Positions 41,001 to 49,396 are shown, counted from the first letter of the stretch. The stretch: 64,000 bases of DNA from Cellulomonas edaphi (GCF_030362815.1 NZ_JAUCGR010000002.1:620001-684000); one strand, 5' to 3'. Made by a program: numbers and translations. Notes: generated by a model from the sequence alone, not told the origin.

Positions 41001-41221
41001 CTGCCGGCGGTCACGAGGCCCGCGTTGAGCTCCTCGACGGGCACGTTGTAGCGACCGACGCGCAGCTGGTCCGTGGCCGTGACCCAGACGCTGCCGTCGT
41101 TGAGGTCGAGCTTGGCCAGCGGGAAGCCCTGGTTCACGATGGCCAGCACCGCGACGAGCACGGGCACGGTGACGACCGCCGCCGCGGTCGTCGCGCGGTG
41201 CCGGGCCCGCAGCCAGCTCAT
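35093..41221 (-). CDS. Giant membrane-anchored Ig-like/fibronectin type III protein
   Basis: A 2042-residue surface protein. Residues 9-27 form one membrane helix after a basic N-terminus. Residues about 50-350 look like a beta-propeller of short Val/Gly-rich blades, followed by an acidic Asp/Gln linker. About eleven bacterial Ig/cadherin-like repeats of 90-100 residues follow (features such as RPGRSTILSVIDNDSSAD, LANDVDSSGNGL, VLTYTVSN). Six Fn3 domains end the chain (WTAPDSRGTPITGYRV, WNAPKSSGSPVTSYTV, TYTFTVEARNAVG-type strands). There is no LPxTG motif, so it is anchored at its N-terminus. It overlaps the kinase gene by ATGA. It could span the cell wall, sense it or hold neighbouring cells. 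Domain counts are by eye. Confidence 0.88.
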   Translation of the reverse strand: MSWLRARHRATTAAAVVTVPVLVAVLAIVNQGFPLAKLDLNDGSVWVTATDQLRVGRYNVPVEELNAGLVTAGSTFDVQQDGGDVLLLQPDTFAVVNPADVALGTPVPAPGADVSMAGGVVAVVDADGGLYVREITALESLRVGTDPPDVELGDAGRAVVAPDGTVLAVDSEGDVTRVAPGQAPAAAGSLGEGPIDALTAVGDEPVALRGSTVWTTGGPVDVDGDGLVLQQPGPARSRVLVAGTSALFEVPLDGGSPTEHATTGTGVPAAPVQVGSCAHAAWATATGSYLQLCDGKKAVVKNLQDTSAQDELKFRVNRSMVVLNDTARGRLWLPLEDTNLRTPNWDDIEKPDDPKDQQDDSDSTDTVQDLVTECSSEASPPSAVDDEFGVRPGRSTILSVIDNDSSADCGVLVVSDFDDLPSSFGHVSAVYGGRALQVDVSPSASGTVQFTYTITDGRGTTAPSTATVRLTATPESSNEAPVQLRVGSMRVEQGGKATYQVLADFRDPDGDDLILVGAGVAEKSGEVQVRPDGTLTFDASGGTLGRARVTLSVSDGSHTVQGSLDVDVRAAGSLPPQLDPVHAVTYIDRPITVKPLDAVRSTSDEPVRLASVQDVAGATVTPDLEDGTFAFQASRVGTYYVQFVVTAAPQQATGIARIDVVEWPGEAPPPVAVPDRAFLPAGGEVTIDPLANDSDPSGNVLVLTQLTVPDDSPLRAAVLERHLVQIRASRALDGPEVLTYTVSNGNAQATGQIVVQPVPASAEQSPPVVQDVAVTVRTGGVVTIPVLDTSYDPDGDSLSLVPELPEPLAPGQGLLFVSGDVLRYQAPATPTTVRTTFEVTDGLARTGATLTVTVHASDPATKAPPRPRDVVARVFSGESVQIPIPLVGIDRDGDGVTLLGPASSPKHGRVEVGADFIKYTAFAGDVGTDEFTYAVEDWVGQRAVATIRVGISARPSTAVRVVARDDAVTVRPGQSVDVRVLANDVDSSGNGLRLDPELVVPDGIEATVEDRRIAVVAPKKNGQWSIQYRASNALGGQDTAVLQVTVDDDAPVLRPIARDVVVPAKDTFGLTEVSVDVLAVAQNPSGPLEDLAVSVPATVADVARVDAAGNVIVTLVDTAQTVPFLLTNTTAPGGKVASYAFITVPARGEFPPSLRPNVATPRVASGERVELQLDEYVKVAPGRSATILDVTAVTASKSNGESLVKDRSTLVFTSAEGYAGPASITVPVTDSTGPGDTHARTAYLTIPIDVFAAEDHPPVFTPAVIEVPPGEAPVLVDLAAFTKGPDGAAGSATRYSYAITTATPPGFTTKLEGSVLSVSAAATTKKGTTASLGLRIGYGRTGTLDEKIDLRASASMRPTARVLNRSVPDGAEGQQVTLDVLEGAFNPFPGSPLTVVDAAVETPGSGTAGHTASTVSVRPDVGFIGSMVVRFRVRDVTGDPDRDAEGRITVTVRGKPATPVAPRIGAVRDRSVALSWTAPDSRGTPITGYRVTAQPGGLTKECATTSCTFDGLTNDTEYTFTVEARNAVGWSDPSGASLPARPDAVPDAPGVPTLTFGDGRLDVSWNAPKSSGSPVTSYTVEITGGVTGSVTETSTRHTFTGLNNGTAYTVRVRAHNAAPDPSAWSPSATETPAAAPDAPEVKALPADTNAGRVLEITWTEPRSNGDRIGSYEVTIDGPNGLTATVPAGTRRYTFNDAQTKVAYKVSVRAKNKAGWGTAGTTTASTFGLPAAPTGVTASAPAGEGAIDLSWNAADDNGSPITAYEVKLPDGSIHSVGGARLSVRFDGLDGGVTYQYQVRSVNAAGSSAWSAPASAQATTPPPAPDGLSFETVETGSGGRPTRIKVSWNPVTNLGGGSGLTYAYTVRGNTTLARDDGLTGTSATFDVPATAIPFSGVDLTLSVQASTTIDGRSYAGSTATKTQRFDWGSVPDTVPDVAVAADQSPDPGTFTVSWNAPDDGGLRISGYDVRWRADGDRWSSDTAGANATSMRLSARDVLGADPAAGSHQVTVQVRARNAKGDGAWSAEATTTIEISPPPDGGTGP

Positions 41222-42690
41222 GACGCGCACGCCTTCGTCGGCTCGTCCGACGACCGACCGTCCGCGCGCACGATGGTCACCTGGATGCACACCTGGCCAT
41301 CGTCCCCCGTGGGTGGCACCGCGACCGAGGTCGTCGGGACGAACGCCAGCTCGGGATCGCCCGTGGCGCTCAGCACGCCCCACAGGTAGCGGTCGCCCTC
41401 GGCGGGCTGGGGGTTGGTCCAGGTGAACACGAACGTGCCGTCCGACTGCCGCGTGCCCGACAGGCCGGTGGGCGAGGGCACGTCCTGGCCGACGACGGCG
41501 TCACCGGGGACAGAGAACTCCTGGCTCGGCTGCGGGTTGGGGCCGTCGTCGCGGTTCATCGCGGCCGCGGCGACGCCGATCACCGCGGCGAGCACGACCA
41601 CGCCCGAGACGATGGCCGTCACGGTCCGTCCCCGGCCAGAGCTGGGCTCCTCGTCCGGCTCCTCTGCAGGGACGTCGAGGACCGGCAGTCCGTCGCTGGT
41701 CGGTGCCTCGGGCACGGCCGCCCAGGTCGGGGTGCTCGGAGCCACCTCGATGACCGGTCGCAGGCGGGTCGCGTCGTCGCTCTGGGCCGGCTGCCGCACG
41801 TCGTCGGGGGCGAGGGGCACGTCGGGCAGGTCGAGCGGTGTGACCGGCAGCCCGAGGTCGGCCTCGACCTGCTGGAGCGCGCGCGCGACGGCCTGCGCAC
41901 TCGCGTACCGGCGGGACGGGTGCTTGGCCATGGCGCGCTCGAGGACGGCGAACAGCGCCGGCGGCACGTCCTGCCGGCCCAGCTGGGGCAGCGGCGTGCG
42001 CTCGATGCGCGTGACCAGGTCCTGGGCGCTGTTGCTGCCGCCGGGCACCTCGAACGGCGTGCGCCCCGCGAGCAGCGAGTAGATGGTGGCCGCGAGCGAG
42101 TACACGTCGGAGCGCTCGTCGCCGGTGGGGTGCTCGGCGAGCAGCTCGGGCGGCGACCACGGGATCGACATGCCGACGGTGGCGCCGCCGCCCTGCCCCA
42201 CCGTCGCCGCGATGCCGAAGTCGGTCAGCGCCGGCCAGCCGAAGTCGGTCGTGAGCACGTTGGCGGGCTTGATGTCGCGGTGCAGGATGCCCACGGAGTG
42301 CGCCGCCTCGACAGCCGAGGCCAGGCGGATGCCGATGCGCAGCGCCTCGTGCACCGACACGTGCTCGGTGCGGTAGCGCTGCGCGAGCCCCGGCCGCGAG
42401 CAGTACTCCATGACCAGGTAGGGCCTGCCGTCGGCGGCGATGGCCGCCTGGTGGATGGTGACGATCGACGGGTGGTGCGACAGCTGGGCCATGAGGTTGG
42501 CCTCGGTCTGGAACCGCTCGCGCACGTCGTCGTCCAGGCTGCCCGCCAGGAGCACCTTGACCGCGACGTCGCGCACGGGCAGGTCCTGGCGGTACAGGAA
42601 GACGTCCGCGAACCCTCCCAGCCCCAGCAAGCGCACATACCGGTAGCCGGGAAGCGTCGGCGGCGCCGAAGGCTCCCGGCGTGCTGTCAC
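41218..42690 (-). CDS. Receptor-type Ser/Thr protein kinase (PknB-like)
   Basis: A 490-residue Hanks-type kinase with an intact active site: Gly-loop LGLGGFADV, Lys45 in VAVKVLL, catalytic Asp139 in HRDIKPANVL, Asp157 in TDFG, and PPELLAE for the APE motif. A Pro-rich juxtamembrane region follows, then a helix at about 357-377 and an extracellular C-terminal domain of about 110 residues. That domain looks like one Fn3 module (FVFTWTNPQPAEGDRYLWGV), not PASTA repeats. The GTG at 42690 overlaps the FHA gene by four bases. It should phosphorylate FHA ligands and be reversed by the PP2C of the same operon. Confidence 0.94.
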   Translation of the reverse strand: MTARREPSAPPTLPGYRYVRLLGLGGFADVFLYRQDLPVRDVAVKVLLAGSLDDDVRERFQTEANLMAQLSHHPSIVTIHQAAIAADGRPYLVMEYCSRPGLAQRYRTEHVSVHEALRIGIRLASAVEAAHSVGILHRDIKPANVLTTDFGWPALTDFGIAATVGQGGGATVGMSIPWSPPELLAEHPTGDERSDVYSLAATIYSLLAGRTPFEVPGGSNSAQDLVTRIERTPLPQLGRQDVPPALFAVLERAMAKHPSRRYASAQAVARALQQVEADLGLPVTPLDLPDVPLAPDDVRQPAQSDDATRLRPVIEVAPSTPTWAAVPEAPTSDGLPVLDVPAEEPDEEPSSGRGRTVTAIVSGVVVLAAVIGVAAAAMNRDDGPNPQPSQEFSVPGDAVVGQDVPSPTGLSGTRQSDGTFVFTWTNPQPAEGDRYLWGVLSATGDPELAFVPTTSVAVPPTGDDGQVCIQVTIVRADGRSSDEPTKACAS

Positions 42691-44105
42691 CCTCGTTCCA
42701 CCGTGAACGTCACCCCGTCGCCCAGGTCCACCACGTGGCCGGACTCGAGCGGTGTCGCCTCTCCCGGGTGCAGGCGCCGCGCGCCCTCGCCCGTGCGCGT
42801 CACGTGCACGCCGTTGGTCGACGCGAGGTCGGTGACCAGCACCTGGCCGTTCTCCACGCGCACCTCGGCGTGCGTGCGCGAGATGTCCTGCTGCGGGCTC
42901 GGCACGGTGACGAGGTGCGGCAGCTCGCTGTTGGTCACGCGCGCCACCTGCGGCGCGCGGCCCAGCAGCACGGCCCGGTCCAGCGGCACGACGAGGCCCG
43001 TGGAGAGCACCAGCTGCGGGACGACGCCCGCCTCCTTCGGCGGTCCGAACGGTCCGGGCACGGCCTCGCCCGTCCAGTCGGCGGCCCAGGAGGGCAGCCG
43101 CTCGCGGATCGCGGCCAGGTCCGTGGACAGGATGGTGAGGCCGTCGTGGTCGTCGACCGACGAGCCACCGACCGACACGAGCGCCGGGAGCGCGCTCGGG
43201 GACGAGGTGCTCGTCGCGGCGGTGGTGAACGTGGGCGCCTCGATGGGCGCCTGCGGGGCGGTCGGCGCCGGCTCGTCCTGCGCGGGCACGGGGTCGTGCG
43301 CCGGACCCGTCTCCGGCCCACTCGCGGGCTCGTCGGCCGCGGCCTCGAGCGGGACGAGCGCGGGGACGTGGACATCGCCGTCGGGCTCGTCGGGCTCGTC
43401 GTCGGGCACGGCGTCGGGCACGGCGTCGTGGCTCGCGCGAGCCGACGACTCGTCGTCCTGGTCCTCGACGGGGGCCGGCGCGGCCGCCACGTCGTCGGGG
43501 ACGGCCGGTGCGGTCGCCACGTCGTATGGCACGGCGGGCGTGGGCGTCGTGACGGCGGCCCCCCGACCCGCGCCGGCGTCCTCCGACGCGGGCCCCTGCT
43601 CGGGGTCCTCCGCGGCGGCGGGTGCCTCGGGCGCGACGACGGGGATCGCCGACGTCCCCTCGGCCGCCGCGGCGGGGACCAGGGCCACCTCGATCTGCGC
43701 GGCGCGAGCCGTGCCGTCGCCCAGCGGCCACGAGGCCTCGCCGGCCGACTCCTGCCCGCCCGCGCGCAGCTCGACGCCGACGGCGGGCTCGAGCACCTGC
43801 TCGGTCCAGGTCGTGACACCGTCCGCGGTCAGGCTGCGCGACCCGACGGCCGACCAGACGACCACCTCGACGTCGCCGCGCTGCACCACGTGCACGCGCT
43901 GGCCCCGGACCGCGACCAGCGCAAATCCCGGCAGGCCCTCGAAGCCCTGCCGCGCCAGCACTGCGAGCGCGCCGAGCACGCCGTCGGCGCCCCGCTCCCA
44001 CACGGCACGGACCGTGTCGGCGGGGACGCTGGGGTCGAGCAGCGCGACGAAGCCCGGGCAGGCGACCGCGGTCCAGGTGCCGGGACGGTAGGCGGGGACG
44101 CTCAT
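42687..44105 (-). CDS. FHA-domain protein with acidic Pro/Ala-rich linker
   Basis: A 472-residue cytoplasmic protein. The N-terminal 150 residues (RPGTWTAVACPGFVALLDPS) resemble a conserved actinobacterial domain of unknown function. About 150 residues of Ala/Pro/Asp/Glu-rich linker with Thr sites follow. The C-terminal FHA domain is intact (LLGRAPQVA, ISRTHAEVRVEN, LASTNGVHV). The linker could be a kinase target and the FHA domain a phospho-Thr reader. It overlaps the PP2C gene by ATGA and the kinase gene by GTGA, so the three signalling proteins are coupled. Confidence 0.88.
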   Translation of the reverse strand: MSVPAYRPGTWTAVACPGFVALLDPSVPADTVRAVWERGADGVLGALAVLARQGFEGLPGFALVAVRGQRVHVVQRGDVEVVVWSAVGSRSLTADGVTTWTEQVLEPAVGVELRAGGQESAGEASWPLGDGTARAAQIEVALVPAAAAEGTSAIPVVAPEAPAAAEDPEQGPASEDAGAGRGAAVTTPTPAVPYDVATAPAVPDDVAAAPAPVEDQDDESSARASHDAVPDAVPDDEPDEPDGDVHVPALVPLEAAADEPASGPETGPAHDPVPAQDEPAPTAPQAPIEAPTFTTAATSTSSPSALPALVSVGGSSVDDHDGLTILSTDLAAIRERLPSWAADWTGEAVPGPFGPPKEAGVVPQLVLSTGLVVPLDRAVLLGRAPQVARVTNSELPHLVTVPSPQQDISRTHAEVRVENGQVLVTDLASTNGVHVTRTGEGARRLHPGEATPLESGHVVDLGDGVTFTVERG

Positions 44106-44983
44106 CGCGGGAACTCCTGCTTCGCTGGGTCGGTCGCGGCGACGGAGCCGGCGGCCGGGCGGATCCGCGGCACCGTCGCCCCGTGGAGCATCTCGTCCCA
44201 CTGGTGGACGCCGAGCTCCGCGCCCATGCGCGGCACCGTGATGTGGACGTCGTCGAGCTGGCCGGAGGCGGTGGCGACGTCGACCACGACGGCGCTGACG
44301 TTGTCGCGTGCACCGTGCTCCAGTGCCCGCCCCACCAGTGTCGCAGCTGCCTCCTGCGCGTCCGGCACCGAGCGCAGCACGGCGGCCAGCTCGGCCGGCC
44401 CCAGCTCGCGCGTGAGCCCGTCGGTGCAGATGAGCAGGCGGTCGCGCGGTCCCGCCGGCAGCAGCCAGTAGTCGGGCTCCGGCTCGCCGCTGGTGCCGAG
44501 CGCACGGGTCAGCACGTGCCGCTCGGGGTGGGAGGCCGCGTCGGCGACCTCGATCCGCCCCAGGTCGATGAGCTCCTGGACCACGGAGTGGTCCACGCTC
44601 ACCTGCTCGAGGGTGTCGTCCGCCCAGCGGTACACGCGCGAGTCGCCGACGTTGAAGACGAGCCAGTAGGCGCCGCCCTCGTGCACGGTCACGGCGACAC
44701 CGGCGACCGTGGTGCCGCCCTGCCGGCCACCGGTGAACTCGCCGCGGATGCGGCTCGCCGTGCGCGAGAAGCATGCGTGCACGTCGTCGGCCGTGGCCGA
44801 CGGCTGGCCCGCCAGCTGCGCGAACTCCTCGACCGCGATCCGGCTCGCCAGGTCACCCGCGTCGTGGCCGCCCATGCCGTCGGCCACCAGGAAGACGGGC
44901 GGGTAGGCCAGCAGCGCGTCCTCGTTGACCTCACGCACGAGCCCTCGGTCGGTCGCTGATCCCCACGACGTGCGCATGGTCAC
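44102..44983 (-). CDS. PP2C-family protein phosphatase
   Basis: A 293-residue soluble metal-dependent Ser/Thr phosphatase, the likely antagonist of the neighbouring kinase. All metal-binding segments are present: GLVREVNEDALL, VADGMGGHDAGDLAS, NVGDSRVYRW, LICTDGLTREL and GARDNVSAVVVDV. The ATG at 44983 has a GAGGGGG Shine-Dalgarno sequence five bases upstream. It is the first gene of the nine-gene operon. In the 109-base gap upstream a TATCGT at 45018-45023 (minus strand) is a weak -10 candidate. Confidence 0.95.
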   Translation of the reverse strand: MTMRTSWGSATDRGLVREVNEDALLAYPPVFLVADGMGGHDAGDLASRIAVEEFAQLAGQPSATADDVHACFSRTASRIRGEFTGGRQGGTTVAGVAVTVHEGGAYWLVFNVGDSRVYRWADDTLEQVSVDHSVVQELIDLGRIEVADAASHPERHVLTRALGTSGEPEPDYWLLPAGPRDRLLICTDGLTRELGPAELAAVLRSVPDAQEAAATLVGRALEHGARDNVSAVVVDVATASGQLDDVHITVPRMGAELGVHQWDEMLHGATVPRIRPAAGSVAATDPAKQEFPR

Positions 44984-45092
44984 CCCCTCGTGTCGGTCGC
45001 CGGAGCTGACGGCTCAGACGATACGTCGGCGCACATCGTGCCTCACCTGAGCCGAGAACGGCACATCTGACACCAGATCGGTCACGCGTCGC

Positions 45093-46694
45093 TCAGATGC
45101 CGAGCTGGAACACGCCCCAGTACGCCAGGACGACCAGCACCACCGAGCAGCCGACCACGACGGCCCAGAACGAGATCGCCCGGAGCACCCCCTCGGCCTG
45201 CCTGCCGACGAGTGCGAGCGCCTCCCGCTCCCGCTGGAGGAGGACCACCAGCGCCGCGACCGCGGCGATGCCGAGCAGACGGACTCCCACCCAGCCGCCC
45301 TTGACCACGACGTCGTTCTGCTCGTAGTCCAGCGCCAGCTTCGCGATCGCGACCAGGTACCAGACCAGCCCGGCCACGGTGAGCACGGCCCCGAGCGCGC
45401 ACACGACCATCCGCAGCGGGATCCCGCGCGGGAAGCGGTGCACCACGGCCGTCGCCCGGCCCCGGCGTCGTCGGACCACCTCGACCGCACGCGCGCCCGG
45501 CACCAGCACCAGCGGCAGGACGATGAGCCCCGCGCCGACGAGCACCGTGGCGATCACCACGTCGCCGTCGCGCAGCCAGCTCGGCTCGGGCACTGGCGCG
45601 GCGACGAACTCCTGCGTGGGCTGGTCCCCGGCGATGCGCGGCGGCGCGGCGGCGGTCGCCGGCAGGCCCAGCACCCACCCGCTGAGGTCGGTGAGGAAGC
45701 TCGCAGCCATGACCCCGTCGATCTTCAAGCCGTGGTTCGCGCCGGCGTAGTAGCGCACGGTGACGTCCCCGTTGCCCGCGATGGCCGTGTCGCGGAGCAC
45801 CTGCTCGGCACCCTGCACGATCGGCATGGACGAGTCGCCGGTGCCGTAGACCATGAGGACGGGCTGGGTCATCTTGCGCTGGAAGGGCGTGACGTCGAAG
45901 TCGGCGTACTCGAAGCCGCCGCCGGGCAGCGCCATGCCCACGGCCCGCGGGATGGCACGGAAGACGCCGTGCGGCACGTTGGTGTTGCGCAGGTAGTTGT
46001 CGGCCGCGAACGCGGCCTGCTCGCGCGGCGGCACCACGGGCGCCGACGCCAGGACGACGAACGCGAGCCGCGGGTCGGACGCCGCCATGACGGGGGCGAT
46101 CCACGCACCCTCGCTCTCGCCGTACACGCCAACGCGGGCGGGGTCGACGCCCTCGTGCACCCGCAGGAGCGCGACCGACCGCTCGTAGTCCGCGGCCATG
46201 GCGACGTAGTCGCGGTGCCTCGCGGAGTACGTGTCGAGCCGCTTGTCCGGGACCATGGTGACGATGCCGGCCGCCGCCATCGCCGCCGTCTGCTCGCTGA
46301 AGGCGGTCTCCGACGAGCCGGTGCCCGCGCCGTGCACGAACACGACCCCGGGCATGGGCTCGGGCGCGCCCACCGGGATTCGGATCTTCGCGCCCACGGT
46401 GGTGCCGTCCAGCTGGACGGTGACCCGCTCGATGCGCACCGGGTAGGAGCCGAGCGTGGGCGCACCACCGATCGCCGTCGACGGGGATTCCGCGAGGATG
46501 GGGTCGGCCAACGGCACGGGGTCCCACTGCGGGCCCATGACGGCACCCAGGATGGCCAGCACGATCACGCCGAGCGCGGTGCTGGCGACGAGCCGGTACG
46601 GACCCGTGAGCCGTCGCTCGACGAAGCCGCGCACGCGCCGGCCGCCACCCGGCGGTGCGTCGTGAGCCACGTCCTCCCGGTCCTGCTGCAGCAC
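45093..46694 (-). CDS. Alpha/beta-hydrolase with membrane helices
   Basis: A 533-residue membrane protein. A basic N-terminus and one helix (about 35-53) lead to an extracellular dienelactone-hydrolase-like domain with an oxyanion segment (VFVHGAGTGSSE) and a full triad: Ser194 in YGESEGAW, Asp287 in YGTGDSSMP and His321 in GANHGLK. Three or four more helices form the C-terminal 180 residues (positions about 365-530). The substrate is unknown; an ester or peptide in the envelope is plausible. The GTG start at 46694 is one base after era, so it is probably co-transcribed with the era cluster. Confidence 0.82.
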   Translation of the reverse strand: MLQQDREDVAHDAPPGGGRRVRGFVERRLTGPYRLVASTALGVIVLAILGAVMGPQWDPVPLADPILAESPSTAIGGAPTLGSYPVRIERVTVQLDGTTVGAKIRIPVGAPEPMPGVVFVHGAGTGSSETAFSEQTAAMAAAGIVTMVPDKRLDTYSARHRDYVAMAADYERSVALLRVHEGVDPARVGVYGESEGAWIAPVMAASDPRLAFVVLASAPVVPPREQAAFAADNYLRNTNVPHGVFRAIPRAVGMALPGGGFEYADFDVTPFQRKMTQPVLMVYGTGDSSMPIVQGAEQVLRDTAIAGNGDVTVRYYAGANHGLKIDGVMAASFLTDLSGWVLGLPATAAAPPRIAGDQPTQEFVAAPVPEPSWLRDGDVVIATVLVGAGLIVLPLVLVPGARAVEVVRRRRGRATAVVHRFPRGIPLRMVVCALGAVLTVAGLVWYLVAIAKLALDYEQNDVVVKGGWVGVRLLGIAAVAALVVLLQREREALALVGRQAEGVLRAISFWAVVVGCSVVLVVLAYWGVFQLGI

Positions 46695-46695
46695 G

Positions 46696-47607
46696 TCAGA
46701 ACCCGAGCCGGCCGAGCTGCTTGGGGTCGCGCTGCCAGTCCTTGGCCACCTTGACGTGCAGGTCCAGGTACACCCGGGCGCCCAGCAGCGCCTCGATCCC
46801 CCGCCGCGCCTGGCTGCCGACGTCGCGCAGCCGCGCGCCGCCCTTGCCGATGATGATCGCCTTCTGGCTGTCGCGCTCGACGAACAGGTTCACGCGCACG
46901 TCGAGCAGGGGCGGACCGTCGCCCGTGCGCTCGCGCGGCACGATCTCGTCGACCACCACCGCGAGCGAGTGCGGCAGCTCGTCGTGCACGCCCTCGAGGG
47001 CGGCCTCCCGCACCAGCTCCGCCACCATGACGATCTCGGGCTCGTCCGTCAGCTCGCCGTCCGCATACAGCGCGGGCCCCTCGGGGAGATGCCCGACCAG
47101 CACGTCGGCCAGCGTGTCCACCTGGTACCCGCCGACGGCGGACACGGGGACGATGTCGGCCCACTCGCCGAGCCGGGAGACGGCCAGCAGGTGCTCCGCG
47201 AGCCGGCCCTTGGGCACCAGGTCGGCCTTGGTCACCACGGCGACCACCGGCGTGCCGCGGCCGTCACGGGCCAGCTGCTCGAGCTGCTCCGCGATGAACC
47301 GGTCCCCCGGGCCCACCTTCTGGTCCGCCGGCAGGCAGAAGCCGATGACGTCGACCTCCGTGAGCGTGTCCTTGACGAGCGCGTTGAGGCGCTCGCCCAG
47401 CAGCGTGCGGGGGCGGTGCAGCCCGGGGGTGTCCACGATCACCAGCTGCGCGTCCTCGCGGTGCAGGATGCCGCGGATGGTGTGCCGCGTGGTCTGCGGC
47501 CGGTCGGAGGTGATCGCGACCTTCTGGCCGACGAGCGCGTTGGTCAGCGTCGACTTGCCCGCGTTGGGCCTGCCGACGAAGCAGGCGAATCCCGAGCGGA
47601 AGGTCAT
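46696..47607 (-). CDS. era: GTPase Era
   Basis: Ribosome-assembly GTPase that binds the 3' end of 16S rRNA. The 303-residue protein has G1 GRPNAGKS (12-19), G3 DTPG, G4 TKAD and a C-terminal KH domain with the GKGGARLRDVGSQAR loop. Its ATG overlaps the CorC-like gene by four bases, and the alpha/beta-hydrolase gene starts one base after its stop. The order ybeY-corC-era is strongly conserved in bacteria. Confidence 0.97.
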   Translation of the reverse strand: MTFRSGFACFVGRPNAGKSTLTNALVGQKVAITSDRPQTTRHTIRGILHREDAQLVIVDTPGLHRPRTLLGERLNALVKDTLTEVDVIGFCLPADQKVGPGDRFIAEQLEQLARDGRGTPVVAVVTKADLVPKGRLAEHLLAVSRLGEWADIVPVSAVGGYQVDTLADVLVGHLPEGPALYADGELTDEPEIVMVAELVREAALEGVHDELPHSLAVVVDEIVPRERTGDGPPLLDVRVNLFVERDSQKAIIIGKGGARLRDVGSQARRGIEALLGARVYLDLHVKVAKDWQRDPKQLGRLGF

Positions 47608-48926
47608 GGCGTGGCTCCGTGGTTCTGTGGGTCGTGCGCGTCCTCGCCCGCGTCGTCGTCCGACTCGCGCCGCTCGATCTCGCTGACCAGGACGGTGGCG
47701 AGCCGGCGGCGGCGCCCCTCGACGCGTTCCGCGACCAGGTGCAACCCGTGGATGTCGCCCGCCGACCCGGGCAGAGGAACCTTACCCAGTGCCTTGGCCA
47801 GCAGACCGCCGGCGCTGTCCACGTCCTCGTCGTCGACCTCGAGACCGAACAGCTCGCCCAGCTCGTCGTGGCCCATCCGAGCCGGCACGCGGTAGACCCC
47901 CTCGGCGACCTCCTCGACGGCGAGCGCGCTCTGGTCGTGCTCGTCGGTGAGCTCGCCGACGATCTCCTCGAGGGCGTCCTCGATGGTCACCAGGCCCGCG
48001 ATGCCGCCGTACTCGTCGACCACCAGGGCGATGTGCGAGGCGCCGGCCTGCAGCTCGCGCAGCAGGTCGTCGACCGGCTTCGACTCGGGCACGAAGATGG
48101 CGGGGCGCACGAGCGAGGACACCGGGGCGTCGAGCACGTCGTCCGACTCGTCGCGCTGGCCGGGTGCGAACGGCACGCGCCGGACGATGTCCTTGAGGTA
48201 GAGCACGCCGCGCATGTCGTCGACGTCGTCGCCCGTGACGGGCACGCGCGAGAAACCGGAGCGCAGCAGCAGCGTGAGCGCCTTGTGCACGGGACTGTCG
48301 GCGTGAGCCGTGACCATGTCGGTGCGCGGCACCATCACCTCGCGCGTCAGCGTGTCGCCCAGGCCGAGCACCGAGCGGAACATCTCGCGCTCGTCGTCCT
48401 CGATGGCCTCGGACTCGCTCACGCGCTGCACCATGTCGCGCAGCTGGTCCTCCTCGTCGTCGACCGCTCCGCGCGCGCTGGGCGTGCTGCCGGCGAGCCC
48501 GCCGGCCACCGCCGTGACCGCGAGCAGCGGCCCCGACAGCAGGGTGAGCGTCGCGAGCGGGTGCCGTCGGCCGATGGTGCGCGGGCTCACGCGGACGAGC
48601 AGGAAGGCCACCAGGGCGCACACGGCCACGGCGACGAGCCCGACCGCCCACCACGGCAGCGAGCCCGCGGACACGACCAGCGTGATCCCGACCGTGGCCA
48701 CCATCTCGGCCAGCAGCCGCACGAACGCGGCCGCGGACGCGACGCGTGCGGGGTGCTCCACCAACCGGCGCACGCGGTCCGAGGACGGGTGCCGCTCGCT
48801 GATGAGCTCGGTCACCGCGGCGCGTGAGACGCGCATGACGGCGACCTCGCCGGCCGAGAGGGCCGCGGCCGCCAGTATCCCCGCGAGCGAGACGACGACG
48901 AGCAGGGCGACCGGGACGTCGGTCAT
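47604..48926 (-). CDS. CNNM/CorC-type DUF21-CBS membrane protein
   Basis: A 440-residue protein of the hemolysin C/CorC group linked to divalent-cation (Mg/Co) handling. It has a DUF21 membrane domain with about three or four helices (residues 5-165), a tandem CBS pair (about 200-330; VMVPRTDM at the first, [20 protein letters not shown] at the second) and a CorC/HlyC C-terminal domain (about 350-430). It lies between ybeY (10-base gap) and era (four-base overlap). Direct transport by this family is debated. Confidence 0.93.
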   Translation of the reverse strand: MTDVPVALLVVVSLAGILAAAALSAGEVAVMRVSRAAVTELISERHPSSDRVRRLVEHPARVASAAAFVRLLAEMVATVGITLVVSAGSLPWWAVGLVAVAVCALVAFLLVRVSPRTIGRRHPLATLTLLSGPLLAVTAVAGGLAGSTPSARGAVDDEEDQLRDMVQRVSESEAIEDDEREMFRSVLGLGDTLTREVMVPRTDMVTAHADSPVHKALTLLLRSGFSRVPVTGDDVDDMRGVLYLKDIVRRVPFAPGQRDESDDVLDAPVSSLVRPAIFVPESKPVDDLLRELQAGASHIALVVDEYGGIAGLVTIEDALEEIVGELTDEHDQSALAVEEVAEGVYRVPARMGHDELGELFGLEVDDEDVDSAGGLLAKALGKVPLPGSAGDIHGLHLVAERVEGRRRRLATVLVSEIERRESDDDAGEDAHDPQNHGATP

Positions 48927-48936
48927 GCGGCGCGCG

Positions 48937-49389
48937 TCACCGGCCCGCGAGGAAGGTGAGGAGCAGCCTTCGCTGCAGCGCGAACATCTCCTTCTCCTCC
49001 TCCGGCTCGGCGTGGTCGTAACCGAGCAGGTGCAGGATCCCGTGCGTGGTGAGCAGCAGCAGCTCCTCGACCGTGGAGTGCCCGGCCGTGACGGCCTGCT
49101 GCGCGGCGACCTCGGGGCACAGCACCACGTCGCCCAGCAGCCCGGCGGGCGTGGTGTCGCCGTCGCGGCCGGGGCGCAGCTCGTCCATGGGGAACGACAG
49201 CACGTCGGTGGGCCCGGGCTCGTCCATCCACTTGACGTGCAGGTCGGTCATCACGTCCGTGCCCACCAGCATGATCGACAGGTCGGTCTGCGGGTGCAGG
49301 TGCATCTCGTCGAGCACGTAGCGCGCCAGGGCGGCGAACTCGGCCTCGTCGACCGCATAGCCCGACTCGTTGTTGACCTCGATGCTCAT
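48937..49389 (-). CDS. ybeY: Endoribonuclease YbeY
   Basis: Zinc-dependent RNase needed for 16S rRNA 3'-end maturation and ribosome quality control. The 150-residue protein has the metal-binding motif [11 protein letters not shown] (His116, His120, His126) and the conserved DVLSFPMDE and GDVVLCPE segments. The C-terminus [14 protein letters not shown] is typical. It starts seven bases after phoH, with GAGGAC as Shine-Dalgarno sequence. Confidence 0.96.
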   Translation of the reverse strand: MSIEVNNESGYAVDEAEFAALARYVLDEMHLHPQTDLSIMLVGTDVMTDLHVKWMDEPGPTDVLSFPMDELRPGRDGDTTPAGLLGDVVLCPEVAAQQAVTAGHSTVEELLLLTTHGILHLLGYDHAEPEEEKEMFALQRRLLLTFLAGR

Positions 49390-49396
49390 CGAGTCC

